NCBI GenBank assembly: GCA_024195265.1
Contig: JAJLRJ010000006.1
Span: 26,764,270 to 26,828,269, forward strand
Direction: 5' to 3'
Origin: Dendrophyllia cribrosa
Taxonomy: Eukaryota; Cnidaria; Anthozoa; Scleractinia; Dendrophylliidae
Length of the DNA: 64,000 bases
How positions within the stretch are numbered: the stretch's first letter is position 1; every line of letters starts with the position of its first letter. Shown here one piece after another: positions 12,790 to 24,751 of this stretch. Below the pieces are notes generated by a model. The model was not told the DNA's origin. It made no database searches and saw only the letters and a list, made by a program, of their open reading frames with translations. The translations under genes were made by a program, and so were the position numbers.

Positions 12790-12935
12790 ACCAGAAATGA
12801 CTAAGGTAATTATGTGCAAACCAGAAAGGACTGCAAACCGGAACTGACCTTGTATTATTGTAACCGGAAATGACTAGCTTTAACTCAGGATGCCTTGTAA
12901 CCGGAAATGACTAGCCTCTCAGGATAATATTGTAA
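12790..12935. repeat. Degenerate short tandem repeats (GTAACCGGAAATGACTA)
   Basis: Four to five imperfect copies of a 17-40-bp unit ending in CCGGAAATGACTA lie immediately left of the candidate 8.9-kb element. They could be subterminal repeats of that element. They encode nothing. Confidence 0.5.
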
Positions 12936-13156
12936 ACTAAAGGAGGACAAGTCAACTATCCCACAATGCATCACTTCCAACTATATTATCAACGTGTATT
13001 CGTCACGTGATCACATCATTTCAAAATGGATGCGATGGAGGAACAAGCGTGGCAAGCGCCAATATTTCGGAAATCAAGCTTATTATATTTGTATTGTGTC
13101 GATCACGAGTTTGTTTTTGAGCTTACAGTACCTAGTTAACCTTTTCTTAAGCTAAA

Positions 13157-13757
13157 ATGTCTGTTTGGGCATGTGAGTTTCCTCAAATCTCTTTCGGAGC
13201 GGCGGATGGTTGCCTTCCACAGTGTGATCGAGTGCTCAAGAAATTGAGAAATTTGGTCTCACCCTGCGTTATTTATGTTGTCTCCAGTGTCGAATTCCAG
13301 GTAAGAATATTTCTCAATCATAGTCATCGTACTGTTTATCTCAATTTTGGCGAAATAAGCGTCACAATTTAACAAATTTTAATTGCAGATTCGCCCAGAT
13401 GAAGTCGAAGATGACGGAGAAGTAATGCTTATTTGGAATTTCAACGTCGATAAAATTATATCCGTGACTGCCTCGCAATGTTCAGTTAAAGCCAGGAATC
13501 CGTCTAGTGTCACTACGATCGATTGTATGCCACATTTGGACGTGAACAGAGTGAATTGTAACTGCTCGAACCCTTTGAAGCAAGGAAACGTTTTGTTGAC
13601 ACCGTGTGCAGCTACAAGTTTCCCCACAACTGCCACTACTGTTAGTGCACCTGAGATTATCTCACTTTGTGGTGTGACAGAAACTTTGTTTACGGAATCA
13701 TTTGCTTTGAAAGGCAACTCATATCAGGAACACTTTCAAAAGACCCTTAAAAAACTG
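13157..13757 (+). CDS. Two-exon gene of unknown function
   Basis: Exon 1 starts with ATG at 13157 and reads to VSSVEFQ. It is followed by a good donor (CCAG|GTAAGA) at about 13302. The next open stretch begins after an acceptor TTGCAG at about 13388 and continues in frame with IRPDEVEDDGEVMLIW, ending at LKKL and a stop at 13757. The combined product is about 170 residues. It includes several cysteines (CMPHLDVNRVNCNCS) and a serine/threonine-rich C-terminal part. I do not recognise the family. The gene sits just inside the left terminus of the candidate 8.9-kb transposon, so it may be an accessory gene of that element. A following ORF at 13810 is too short to support. Confidence 0.4.
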
Positions 13758-16006
13758 TAAGGAAAAAAAGGATCAATAAGGAATCAATACGTACTGCAGT
13801 AGTTAAGTTTTGAACCTATCAACAGAAGAGATGAAACATGCTTGCCATGGAAATTCGTGGAGCCCGATTGGCTACATTCCTGGCAAAAATGTTGCCAAAG
13901 TCACCCAGGCAATAAAGAACAAGGAAATTAAAAGCATGTCAATAACTTTTATTAGATATCAGTTCGTTTTTGCTGTAAAGTTCTGTCTGTCACCAGCATA
14001 GGAAGTCCAACTGTAATGGTGTCAATTATTATTTTTGTATCATAAAATGAGAATACCATACATGATTTCCTTGAATAATACCTCGATTAATTGGCCACCT
14101 TTGGTAGAAATATTGAAAATACTTGCATCCCTTGAAGTGAATATTTTATGATTAAATGGGATAATAAAACACAATATTTAGGACACCGACTTCCAGCGAA
14201 CAATATAATCACCTCCCTCGATTAATCACCCCCTTTAGCTTTTGGTACGAAAAAATAAAAAATATTTCAATCTATTATTTGAGAAAATAAGGTAGCCTGT
14301 CAATTTTTATGAATCAACATACATCTGTAAATCCTCTATTAAGCCCCCCAGGGGCTTATTGTTTTCAAGTGCATTTATTTGAGGGGGGACTTATTATAAT
14401 TTAGCGAATGCCAGCAGTTCACCACTCATTGATTACAGTAATTATGATTAATTTTAGTACAAGTACCGATTATATTTTCCCAAAGCTCATGAATATTGTG
14501 TATGTGAACTTGTACCCGGATTGGAAGGGTACAAATGTACAGGTAATACAGTCTGTTATTCCTTATTTTGGTTGTGAAGGAAAAGGGGGGAGGGAGGGGG
14601 GCTTATTTGAGAGGCGGGCTTAATAGAGGATTTACGGTAATTCGTTTCAATTAACTTAGACTCCAGATTTTTGTCAAGTTGTATTATTGCCACTTTTAAT
14701 AGTAGAAAATATCTTCACCTTACAACAATATTATAGGCTCAAGGTCAAAAGGATTTCCTATTTGCCTGGTATTGGTTTAGAAAACTTGTGACAATTTTCC
14801 AACCAATATAGACTTAATTGACTTATTTCTGTGTGTTTTCCCATGCCTGGCACCTGTTTCGGTATTAAGAGACAGTCTCCGTAAAAGCGGTCCGGCCAAT
14901 CTGGTTTGAAAAATAGATTTCGCTCATTTCTTGCGTGTTGGAAGACTTTCATGTACTTATACTAAAACCACAATCCGTTTGTTCGGATCTTTTAAAATTT
15001 TCGATTTTTGAGAGATTTTCGGTTCTCCCGAGCGAACGCTCGTGGAAGCCCATATCGAGGCTTAAATTTAAGGCAACTTTGAAGATCAATTTTACAAGAA
15101 CTAACAAACTCTTTATAAAACAAACACCACCATTAGTAATATCATGTATTATTTAGCTAACAAAGCGACTTTTGTAAACATTAAGTGTGAATCAAGCCCA
15201 CAGCGAAACTAAAACGAACCCGATATCTCACTGCTTCATGAAACACGTGAAAATGGGTCAAATTCAAACTTTATTTTTGAAAAAGTGGGGCAGTCTATTT
15301 CAACCAAACCAACATAATTGGAAAGAAGGTAACACTGAGAATGTCATTACAGAAAGAAACCTTGCGGTACCTCGCTGGTAAAAAAATTATAGCTGTGTGA
15401 ACTTGCCAAGTTTTCAAAATATCCAAGTTTTGCCCCATTTTGAAAGACTCGTCAACAAGAAGCCTTGTAGCATCCTCACTCGCTAACGGATCTAAAACCA
15501 TCAGAGATAAAGGAAAAACTAATTAAAATGCCTTTTGGTTCATTTTAAATCGAATAAAACGTTTTTTAACGATTAAAGCTTGACTTACCTTGACTTACCT
15601 TGCAGGCATATTTTGTACAGCTTCATCGTGTTGGAATTTCGCTCGATGTTTCCAGACGATAAAAACAATCGCTGGCCCCAAACTTTGTATATATGTCGCT
15701 TGTGATTAGGTGAAGGTATAAACTTTGTATTTTGCCTTCCATATTAGTCGTACAAGAAGCGTACAGTGATGTTTTTCTACGACTAAACCGTGAAACGGCT
15801 TGTCAGAATCGACCGCCATGTTTATCTTTCGAAGGCAACCGCTGACCATCATTCTAGGATATTGGGCTCTTGTTGGGACTTGGGAGTGTAATTTTTGGCG
15901 GCAAATTTCGAGGGTTGGGGTTGGGGTAGATGGGGGAAAGAATATTGTTAAAACTTTTTATTCGTTTACATTATTTCACTTATCTTTACTAGGGTTTCCT
16001 ATTCTT

Positions 16007-16047
16007 TTTTTTTTTTTTTTTTTTTTTTGGGGGGGGGGGGGGGGGGG
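16007..16047. repeat. Poly-T followed by poly-G run
   Basis: About 21 T run directly into about 19 G within the core of the inverted-arm element. It is one of seven long G/C homopolymers in the window and may mark a nested insertion end. Confidence 0.7.
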
Positions 16048-16912
16048 AGGGGCTGCAGACATTGCTGTAGCCTATTGTTTAGTATGCCTCTTATTCTGCA
16101 CGGAGTGCATTTTGTTATTTTGAGCGTTATCTCTTATAAATATTGCGTTTGTAGAGTTTATTTTTTATTCTTTTATCTATAAGGCGCGCGATAAAAAAAA
16201 ACCTTGACACTTATAAGATTGCCAACATTTAATTAGCGTCTTATTCTTACTTAATTCGTAGTCTATCTTTTTGCGACGTTTTAAAATAAACATGCAGTTT
16301 ATTTTACCACAAGGTGAGCGGTACATACTAATATACTTTTCAGTAGTAAGCTTTGACTAGTGGAAAATATTCTTAAAAAACTATGCATGTGCCCATTAAA
16401 AAATGAGGGAAAAACGTTATTAGATATGCATTAATCAACCAGATGGCGGTCTCAAATTTAATTATAAAAGTAAATATAAAAAACCACGATGAAATGGCGG
16501 CAAATTGCCATCCCTGGGTTTACGGATATTGTCTTTTTGATTCTTCATTATTTTTCAAATTAGTTTCTTTTAAGTGAGTACACTCCAAAAAAGAAACCAC
16601 AATAATTACTGTATTTTTATCGCGACAAAGAACAAAAAGTTAGTGTGTGATCAATTGAAGCACTTAGACCTAGACTACAATATTTACTCAGTCCAGAAAA
16701 TCTAATTATATAAAATAAACAAAGTTTATTTTTTTATATACCAGCAAATGAGTCATGAAGGAAAATTCGAGAAAATATAACTGTATTCAATACTTCAAAC
16801 AATACCTGATCCTAAAGGAACGATGATGATCCCAAATAGCTTTTGAATGCCTTGAGCCATCTGTAAGTAAACAACGTCTCTTCCATGGATACTTTTGTTT
16901 TCTCCGCTGTGC

Positions 16913-17182
16913 TCAGGGTACTGACAAGTTACTTTTGTACTTCTTCAAAACTTCCCTAATATGTAGCGATGCCTGTAGATCTTCCTGAGGCAAGTTAAAT
17001 AAGCCAGCCCTTGCAAGAATGAGCTCGTTTTCATCGAGGGCTTCTTTGGAAATATGGCAGCTTATCATATGGTTTTCTATTTCATCATTACAATCCGATA
17101 ACCGAACAACACCACTCGCGCCACGAGATGGGCCGCAGTTTTTCCCATCTGTACTACCCAAGAAGCAGTCCACAGACATCAC
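16913..17182 (-). CDS. Short coding fragment in the core of the inverted-arm element
   Basis: An 89-codon minus-strand frame has protein-like composition, with serine/glycine-rich N-terminal residues followed by [17 protein letters not shown] and a basic end KKYKSN. It contains [17 protein letters not shown], with spaced cysteine and histidine residues. I do not recognise it with certainty. The L-P-x-x-D-L-block resembles uncharacterised repeat-encoded proteins of cnidarians by memory only. A splice acceptor could precede it, so it may be one exon of a larger transposon gene whose other exons are lost. Confidence 0.3.
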   Translation of the reverse strand: MMSVDCFLGSTDGKNCGPSRGASGVVRLSDCNDEIENHMISCHISKEALDENELILARAGLFNLPQEDLQASLHIREVLKKYKSNLSVP

Positions 17183-19355
17183 AAGCCGGCTTCGATGCCA
17201 CCGAACGGTCGATGTAATCTTAAAATTATCACTGTGGTCTTAAAAGAAATACAGGCGCAGAAGATCAGAGGTAACTGAAACTAATTGTTATAATTAAAAT
17301 GTGTACAATACCATGCGAGAAAAACAAACTAGTTGTCCTTCCGAATAAACAATGTCAAAACTTAGACCAAAATCTTAATTGTGAAAAGGTAAGGGAAGTA
17401 ATAAGATGGTTATTTTAATTCAACAATTCAATCCAAAACATTCACAACAAGCATACAACTAATACTGACAAAAAAGATATTCAACACTTCAGTTACATAT
17501 TCTCTGACTCGCAATTGCCAGCAAAACCAAGTTAAAAATTAACAAAAATTTAATTCAAACACTTGGCTTGCAAAATTCAAATTTATTATTTGTACGCATC
17601 CATCCTCGTTATCCTCCTCTCTCTCCCGTTCCCAGCCTCGCCTCCTTGGCACCGCCCAAATTACACCCGACATGAGCCACGTGTACTCAGCGGATGATCA
17701 GCGGTTGCCTTCAAGAGGTAAACATGGCGGTGAAATGGCAGTTGATTACTGATGTTTCACTGTTTGGTCGTGTAAAAAACTCCATTGTACGACTAATATG
17801 GAAGGCAAAACACGAAGTTTATACCTTAACCTTATTCATAAGCGTCGACATATATACAAAGCTTGGGGTCAGCGATTGTTTTTATCGTCTGGAAACATCG
17901 AGCGAAATTCCAACACGATGAAGCTGTACAAAATATGTTTGTAAGGTAAGTCAAGCTTTAATCGTTCAAAAACGTTTTATTCCCTTTAAAATGAACCAAA
18001 AGGCGTTTTAATTGGTTTTTCCTTTATCTCTAATGGTTTTAGATCCGTCTACGAGTGAGGATGCTACAAGGCTTTTTGTTGACGAGTCTTTCAAAATGGG
18101 GCAAAACTTGGATATTTTGAAAACTTGGCAAGTTAACACAGCTATAATTTTTTTACCAGCGAGGTACCGCAAGGTTTCTTTCAGTAATGACATTCTCAAT
18201 GTTACCTTCTTTCCAATTATGTTGGTTTGGTTAAAATAGACTGCCCCACTTTTTCAAAAATAAAGTTTGAATTTGACCAATTTTCACGTGTTTCATGAAA
18301 CAGTGAGATATCGGGTTCGTTTTAGTTTCGCTGTGGGCTTGTTTCACACTCACTGCTTACAAAAGTCGCTTTGTTAGCTAAATGATACATGATATTACTA
18401 AAGGTGGTGTTTGTTTTATAAAGAGTTTGTTAGTTCTTGTAAAATTGATCTTCAAAGTTGCCTTAAATTTAAGCCTCGATATGGGCTTCCACGAGCGTTC
18501 GCTCGGGAGAACCATAAATCTCTCAAAAATCGAAAATTTTAAAAGATCCGGACAAACGGATTGTGGTTTTAGTATAAGTACATGAAAGTCTTCCAACACA
18601 CAAGAAATGAGCGAAATCTATTTTTCAAACCAGATTGGCCGGACCGCTTTTACGGAGACTGTCTCTTAAATCACTCAGTTGAAATTCAAAACTGCTATAA
18701 TGCGAGAGAGCAGATGAGATTGATTTTAATATCCAGACACAAGACACTGCATTCCTGTCTGTCTTGGGTACCCCGGGTAGAGCCACTGAATAACAAAAGT
18801 ACATGTATAATTATACAGGTAGATGTGAAATTATTGAGTGGTTGTGGCATTGTTAATGGCGCCTTGTTTGGTTTAAATGGTACATTTTAACAAGTGTAAG
18901 AGGAATATTATTAATACTTGAAATACATCTTTTTTTTATCAACTAACTAAACGTTAATTTCACAACTGTAAGAAAACCATTTTCTAATACTTACTGTTAC
19001 ATTAATGGAAAATCTGATTTCAGTGATGATAGACAAAATAGTTCCTGCCTTGAAAAATGATGTAATATTTATCTGTTATTTATGGTATGAACGCTCCTCT
19101 TGTGAACTTTTTGTCCAATTTGTCTCACAAGTAAACTTACATCTTACTGTAGTTTAAAGAAATAAATATTTATGGCATTAGGATTTACAACAGAGTCAGT
19201 CATTACTCGTCCCTTGCAAAATCCAGAATAGTGATAAGCACCAGTGTCCTTGTGACTTGTCAGTTAGTGCATGACCATTACTCTTTTTTAATATAAAGAA
19301 TTGCACTTACACTGCTACAATTATTTCCAAATACAAATTAATTGAAACCAAAGCA

Positions 19356-19680
19356 TTATTTTCTACCATCAGTGTACATGGCACACAAAAAAAAACACTT
19401 TAAGAGGGTAGGGCAAGGTAATTTCCAGGCCTGTGAAACGACTGATGGATTGGTTTGCTGGTGACGAGCAGGGAGATGGGCCCTTCCAACTACAAAGATG
19501 GAGCTGTCTTCCCTCTGATTGAGTCGCAACCTTTGGAGATGCAAGGGATGATTGCGTTCATCATATTCATCTTCGTCAAACTCTGGTCTAACATCAAATG
19601 AAGGGTCCTCTTCAGAGTAGCGTTCATTCAATGTCCAATAATAAAATGGCAAATCAGTGTCCATCCTCTTGCAAAATTCC
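19356..19680 (-). CDS. Exon of an unknown minus-strand gene (acidic)
   Basis: After an acceptor CCTTTTAG near 19681, the minus strand reads EFCKRMDTDLPFYYWTLNER, followed by an acidic stretch (EEDPSFDVRPEFDEDEYDER) and HLQRLRLNQRED, ending at a stop at 19356. The composition is convincingly coding and unlike the surrounding AT-rich DNA. Together with exons near 20200-20338, 21050-21211 and 21290-21454 it forms a plausible minus-strand gene within the candidate 8.9-kb transposon. I do not recognise any domain. Exon joins and reading-frame phases were judged by eye from GT/AG sites only. Confidence 0.4.
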
Positions 19681-20199
19681 CTAAAAGGGTACATGCAAAT
19701 TAATTGCTGTCAGATTAACTATTCACTTCTAAAGTAATTATATGCATGGCAATAAGAAACATAGGAGGAGAAAAACCCTTTTTTGGAGGAAAGCCGGAAT
19801 TGCAGTCTTAGTATTATAACAACGGATGACTGTAGACAAGTGAGAAGCCAATGTTATTATGGATTTTGCCTATTTTTAATTTTCTGTGTAAAAAAATGTG
19901 GCAGAGCTGTTGGAAAAAAAATATGCTATATCTTTTTCATGAGGTGGGAGTACTTTCATAAAGTCCTTTGGTGTGTTTGTGTTTTTATAGCCTGCACAAC
20001 AGGCATGTTTGGGGGGTATGAACACATCATCATCATCATCACTTTTATTTATACATGGGTAAACATCAGACTAAAACATCCGAAAATTTTAATGCAATAG
20101 AAATTTGCACCCTATAATTAAATCAATGCCTGCAACACAGGCTAGTGATTTTATGTCCAAAAATATCATCATGATCCAGACAATTTACATACCTTACAC

Positions 20200-20338
20200 T
20201 CTTTGGTCAGTAGCTCTTGAACATCTTCAGTGTGAAAATATGTCCCAGGTCCCGATGGGCAACACAAAAGTATGATTCCAAGGTCATCTGTTTCAGCAGC
20301 CCGAGGGTGTTCCTCGTACCCAATTTCCACATTCTGCA
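20200..20338 (-). CDS. Exon of the same unknown minus-strand gene
   Basis: Between an acceptor TGCAG at about 20339 and a donor AAG|GTATGT at about 20199 the minus strand reads NVEIGYEEHPRAAETDDLG, then IILLCCPSGPGTYFHTEDV and QELLTKECK. The sequence is uninterrupted and protein-like. This exon is missing from a simple ATG-to-stop view because it lacks its own start. The family is unknown. It lies between the exons at 19356 and 21050 and shares their strand. Confidence 0.45.
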
Positions 20339-21049
20339 AATAAATCAATATTTGTTGTCACTTCCACAACAGTCTCCCGAGAAAATCCCGTATGCCAGCA
20401 ACAGGCCTTGAAAGCAATAAAATTAATAATCCTTCTTTTGACATGTTTCATGGAGTAAGTTATTTGGGAAAAAGGGGTAACCAGAATAAGTATTTACTAG
20501 TCGGGTGGGCCTGTCATCAGTGGATGAAGAATTTTGTATACTGTATGTTCTTACATGTAATTGGTGGGTGAATTTTATTTAATTTATTATAAAAAACAAC
20601 ATTTTTAGGGTTTCATTTTATCAGTGAGAATATTTACACATACAGTGTAACTCTGTTAACACAACCACCTCTGGACCATAAAAATGTTGTCATATATATT
20701 TATGAGTTGGCAGAATCAACAAGGTTTTTCGTGCAAGATTTCTGTGCCCTCATAAAGTGGTCATAATAACAAGGTGGTAATATTAACAAGGTTCCATTGT
20801 TTCACCTCATATATTATTCCTAAAATTCATTGGATACCTGTTGATGTCAATGGTTGAGAAGTCATAGTTATCAGCATGCCAGGGCATCCACTCATAGAAA
20901 TCTCATCTACAGTGTAGTGCCCCTTATTAAACAACCTAATATGTGCTCATAATAATTTTTCTTTGAAATGCTTGTTTCTGCAAACATTACTGGAGTCTTG
21001 AACAAATATTAAACAAGGTAATTTATATGTATTCAAGTACCTTTTGCAA

Positions 21050-21211
21050 AGGGCTTCCTTTTCCATGAAAAGCCAGTGTTCGTCGGGCAGGCCTTTCTTC
21101 GATATTTTCGACTTCTCATGCCCTTTTTGGCTTGTTTGGCGTATTGCCGGTAACAACATGCGGACGTTTTTCCGATCCATCCATCGCAATAAGTCCAATA
21201 ACAATCTAGAA
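21050..21211 (-). CDS. Basic exon of the same unknown minus-strand gene
   Basis: Following a pyrimidine-rich acceptor ending TTTCTAG, the minus strand encodes LLRWMDRKNVRMLLPAIRQT, then a lysine-rich stretch (HEKSKISKKGLPDEHW) and MEKEALCKR. It ends before a GTACTT donor-like site at about 21049. The basic, helix-prone character could reflect a DNA-binding segment, but no named domain is visible. An alternative frame across the same bases is also open, so frame choice is uncertain. Confidence 0.35.
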
Positions 21212-21289
21212 AAATACAGAAGGAATATAACAATGCGAGCTAAACAACCATCCAACACGATCGTTTGGAAAACGTGCGAGTGAAATTAA

Positions 21290-21454
21290 AAGAAGGGAAA
21301 ATTCATAGCAGAGTTGGCGTATTTTCCCGCAAAAATTCACACCTCGAGAGCTCATGTCGGTGATGCGAACAGGCCAAAATTGCTTTACTTTACGGCGATA
21401 AAACGCATTGAAATCGCGAGGTTCTTCGAGGTTCCAAAATCGAACTACCTTCAA
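21290..21454 (-). CDS. Possible first exon of the unknown minus-strand gene
   Basis: The minus strand reads NLEEPRDFNAFYRRKVKQFW and continues through an internal methionine (MSSRGVNFCGKI). The first ATG in this frame is at about 21356, so the true start is either that methionine or lies in an upstream exon. It is placed next to the right terminus of the candidate 8.9-kb element, mirroring the plus-strand gene at its left terminus. Confidence 0.25.
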
Positions 21455-21867
21455 AGTTATCTTATTTTGATATTTCTATTGTCTGCTGACCAAAAGGTCA
21501 ATAAAACAACGCGCACTTACCACGATTATTGAGGGTCATTCAGCCATCACTTATTTGCAAGTCTAATGTGGTCCGAAGTATTGATCTGAAAATAGGTCAA
21601 AAGGTCATTACTAGAACTTGAGACACGCTGCAAAAAAGCAAAATACAATAACGATTCATATAAAACAATATAACTAACCTTAAAGAGTTTTTATCAGTTT
21701 CAAATCGGCGGCTAAAAAAGCTGCTTTTCACGCTTCTTGCACGGCTGGAACCACGAAACTTGTGACATTTTAAGCGCAAAGTATCATGGGATAGGTGGTT
21801 TGTCCTCCTTTTTGTAAACTTTAGGGATTTGTTATTGATAAATAAAACATTTTAAAAGAAAAAAAAC

Positions 21868-22170
21868 ACTGTTGTGTTTAGCGGAGAAAACGGTTTGCAA
21901 AATCGTTTTTTCCTGCTTTTTTTTCGCGGTTTGCTACTCAAGAGAGGTTTCACATTTCTCAAACAGTGAGCTTTTGTGGAATTTGTGCAGTCTAAATGTT
22001 CTGTGCAGACGGTCTCGTAATAAGCTTACTGTTTTTGAGAATTGCTAAAATTAATAGCCTGGTCATCAATCTTAATTCTAATTTTTCTTGTGCTTCCGAC
22101 CTTTCACCTAAGTTAAGCTTATCATCATCGTTTCTGTTCAGAGAGCTCCGCTGTTAGGCTAAGCCTATCT
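21868..22170 (+). mobile_element. Repeat family R1, copy 2 (short internal-deletion copy)
   Basis: It shares TTGTGTTTAGCGGAGAAAAC, the ATTGCTAAAATT segment and the GTGCTTCCGACCTTTCACC segment with the other R1 copies. It lacks most of the middle. It ends in AGAGAGCTCCGCTGTTAGGC, which is the best-preserved right terminus in the window and exposes the inverse match to the left terminus AGCGGAGCTCT. Confidence 0.6.
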
Positions 22171-22390
22171 ATATATATTATCCTCCATGCCCCATTTTCA
22201 GTGTTTTCCTGTTGTTGTCATGTTCAGTATTCAGCGCTCAGTGTTTTTCTGTAGTTGTTTCCTTCTTCTGGTCTGCTGCCAAGGTTTTGATTTTTTTTAT
22301 TGAAGCAATACCGGATTAATGCTTGTACAACGCGCTACTGATTGAGTAAAATGTTGTACTGATGTGTGCCCAACCTCACAAAATGTATAT

Positions 22391-22517
22391 GTTGTAGTTC
22401 ATTTTTATCCTTGGTTCAATTTTTATTTTTCATTGTTCTTTGCTATGCTAATATATGATAATGTATATAAAACAAAGGAAAATAAAAATTGAACCAAGGA
22501 TAAAATTAAACTACAAC
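22391..22517. mobile_element. Hairpin MITE, ATAT target duplication
   Basis: GTTGTAGTTCATTTTTATCC at the left pairs with the inverse sequence ending ACTACAAC at the right, giving arms of about 45 bp around an AT-rich loop. ATAT flanks both sides. A related element with GTTGTGGTGCAATTTTGTCC termini lies at 26621-26759. Confidence 0.75.
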
Positions 22518-22529
22518 ATATACAAGCAA

Positions 22530-23844
22530 GAAGTTGCGAAAAACACTACGGAATTTCGTTGCTATTGATCAAGAACTTGAACCCGAATAACACAAACGAT
22601 GTGCGAAACAAAGCCCTGGTTGAAAAAAACGAAGGTGATAGAATAAGATTCTACACGAATAAATTCGGTGAACAAAGGACTGTTTCAATGGAAGAGGTAG
22701 TTATTCTAATTTTATTTATTGGAGAAGTCGTTCCGGTTTCAAAACTCTTCGAAACAATGAAAGCCCTTTGCCTTTGGCCTGTTTTGGTGTTTGGAAACTC
22801 GATGAAACACTCATACTCGTTTCGCATTCTGATGAATTTGCTGTATAATAATTAACGCATGTAATTAACTCAGCTCGTAGTTTCATATTGTAATCATTTA
22901 ATGTAAATTGTACTTAACTTTAGATTGTAATAAATAAAACTTTAAACGGTCTCAACTTTTAGACTTCGCGTTTTGATAAACTGTTAATGCTGCATTTGTT
23001 TTCATTTGCAAAAGGCAATATTTCAAGGCCGACGTTTTAAATAAAGTTTACACGGAGCAGTTAAGATGGCAAATAGCGTAAAACAATAACACAGCATTAT
23101 CTACTCAAATTTAAACCACCACTGATTTACGCGTGTCAAGAGATGAATGAATGAATGAATGAATGATTTATATAGCGCACTTATGGGAATGGGATGTAAC
23201 GTTGCATGAATACAAGCTTTTTAGCTTCCATTGGGCTTCCTTGCCACTCTACCTATTGAAGTTAAGTCCCTTAATATTACATTTAATTTTGAACTATTTT
23301 TGTACCTCTTCCTGCTCTGTAAATTTGAAATTTTGGTAATTAGCAAATTTTCACCGGTTTTCCGTGGTGTGGACTCTTATTTACCACGATTTGCGTAATC
23401 GCAATTTTGACCATGTGATGACGTAAATCGTGGTAAATAAGAGTCCACGCCACGGAAAACCGGTGGAAATCTGTTTTTCACCACAATATTTAGAAAAAAT
23501 ACAAGGAAAAATCGAAGTTTCGTTACAAAACGTGATGCATTGCTTGAGCAAGCGTTGTCTATAACTTGCATTGCGTGATGTTAGCGTCAGCACCGTTGTC
23601 TGTACTCTCATTTACCACCCACATCGACCAATCAGCTTGCGAGATTACCGGCAATTGTGGTAAAATATTATTTTTCTTTTTGTAATATTTACTCTATGTG
23701 GCAAATGCAAAATAAATAAATAAATGAATGAATACTTTTTAGCCAGATATAACATAGACTTCGTTTAAAACATGTTGAAAGACCGGCCCTAACAATTCAT
23801 GGAAGTTTGTGAATAAAAGAAAGAAAAGGAAAGTTAAAACTTAC
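22530..23844. other. Non-coding interval with hairpin and GAAT microsatellite
   Basis: A (GAAT)n microsatellite lies at about 23141-23166. A near-perfect palindrome of about 113 bp at 23352-23464 pairs CACCGGTTTTCCGTGGTG with CACCACGGAAAACCGGTG-like sequence and includes TTATTTACCACGATTTGCG arms. An ORF at 22559-22855 has no recognisable motif. Nothing else is supported. Confidence 0.5.
23352..23464. repeat. Palindromic hairpin repeat
   Basis: Arms of roughly 48 bp (ACCGGTTTTCCGTGG at the left, CCACGGAAAACCGGT at the right) enclose a short loop around GATTTGCGTAATCGCAAT. The strong arm identity implies a recent insertion or an extruding structure. It lies 380 bp from the discoidin exon at 23845. 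Confidence 0.7.
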
Positions 23845-23986
23845 CCGCATACACTTCCACTCGCATACAGTTCCAATTAATTTGGTTCGTTGGGTGGAAG
23901 CGAATGTATTGTGCTGGCACTGGTACTGGTAGCGTCTGTCGGAAGACAACCTTACCGCTAACTTGTGTTTGATTTGTTTGAAATAT
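23845..23986 (-). CDS. Exon: second half of a F5/8 type C (discoidin) domain
   Basis: This 142-bp minus-strand exon encodes IFQTNQTQVSGKVVFRQ, then PVPAQYIRFHPTNQINWNC and MRVEVYAG, the classical C-terminal third of a discoidin domain. The arginine-rich R-F-H-P turn and the final MRVEVYG-like strand with its cysteine are typical. It is bounded by an acceptor ATTTAAG (23987-23993) and a donor GCGG|GTAAGT at 23845. It enters in phase 0, matching the exon at 32962-33284, and leaves in phase 1, matching the start of the exon at 6349-6677. The 323 + 142 bp pair gives a 155-residue domain, normal for the family. Confidence 0.8.
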
Positions 23987-24751
23987 CTTAAATGAAAAAA
24001 ATGAAAAAAAAAACAAAGCACATATAAGTTATCTGAAGAAGCTTCAGTGAGTTCATGTCATTAAAGTGTTTACTGTTCATTTCTCAACTATACAAGTATC
24101 CTTGTCATCATTCATTTTCAACACCTCCTGTACAACCAGGTATCATGGTGCTGAGCCGAAATGTTTTTGGGAACATGACGCTTTGAACCCCATACAAAGT
24201 TTTTCCTTAACACTGGCCATGACCCCTGAACTTTCTTCAATCCAAAGAGTGATCCTCTATCCAAAAACTACCTAGTGTAGCCTGGAAATTGAAAACTGAT
24301 AGCAGGCTACAGACAACAACCATTTTTGGGTTTAGCATTTAGACTGTAGTTATAGGTTTAGTTAAGTGTTACAGTTTAGGTTGGATCAAGATCAGTATTT
24401 AAAAAGGGTGTTCTTAAAGTAACTTTCTTGAATATTGTAAGTGGTAGTAACTGGGTTGAGTATAATATAATCTTGCCAAGAGAAGATAAAGAGAAGATTT
24501 GTTTTGCCTATGAAAACATACTCTCCTGCAAAAAGGAAAACAAACAAACAATAGCCCTTTCCAAGAGTTACCTTTAAATATTCTACAGGTAGTTTGAGCT
24601 TGCATTCTATGGAATTCTACAAATTTATTTCTTTGTTCTAAGCAAAAACGTCAAAGGTGACATGTATTTTGTGAATGAATTTTATTCTCTGCACGTTGTT
24701 AGAATATTTTGGTACTTTTGAAAAGGCATTTGGTAGCTTTAGTAGCTTAAC

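Larger units (their letters stand above)
14864..18669. mobile_element. 3.8-kb element with about 1-kb inverted arms and TTAA ends
   Basis: The sequence TTAAGAGACAGTCTCC at 14864 is mirrored by GGAGACTGTCTCTTAA ending at 18669. The arms stay nearly identical for about 1 kb: 14864 to about 15925 against about 17630 to 18669. A 73-codon stretch appears in both arms in opposite orientation (14935-15156 and 18378-18599). The unique core of about 1.7 kb contains a T-run/G-run at 16007-16047 and a short minus-strand coding fragment. TTAA at both ends would fit piggyBac- or Kolobok-type target duplications, which is inference. No transposase is recognisable, so the copy is probably non-autonomous. 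Confidence 0.7.
12930..21830. mobile_element. Candidate 8.9-kb transposon with imperfect terminal repeats
   Basis: Position 12941 starts AGGAGGACAAGTCAACTATC, with a CCCACAAT block after it. The inverse complement of 21781-21820 gives a closely similar AGGAGGACAA..CCTATCCCATGAT arrangement, both next to a TAAACT/GTTTAC block. Between these ends lie a plus-strand two-exon gene (13157-13757) and a minus-strand multi-exon gene (about 21450-19356), none of which resembles the host discoidin gene. This would be typical of a large multi-gene DNA transposon, later invaded by the 14864-18669 element. The terminal repeat is only about 40 bp and imperfect, so two unrelated but related promoters are an alternative. 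Confidence 0.35.
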
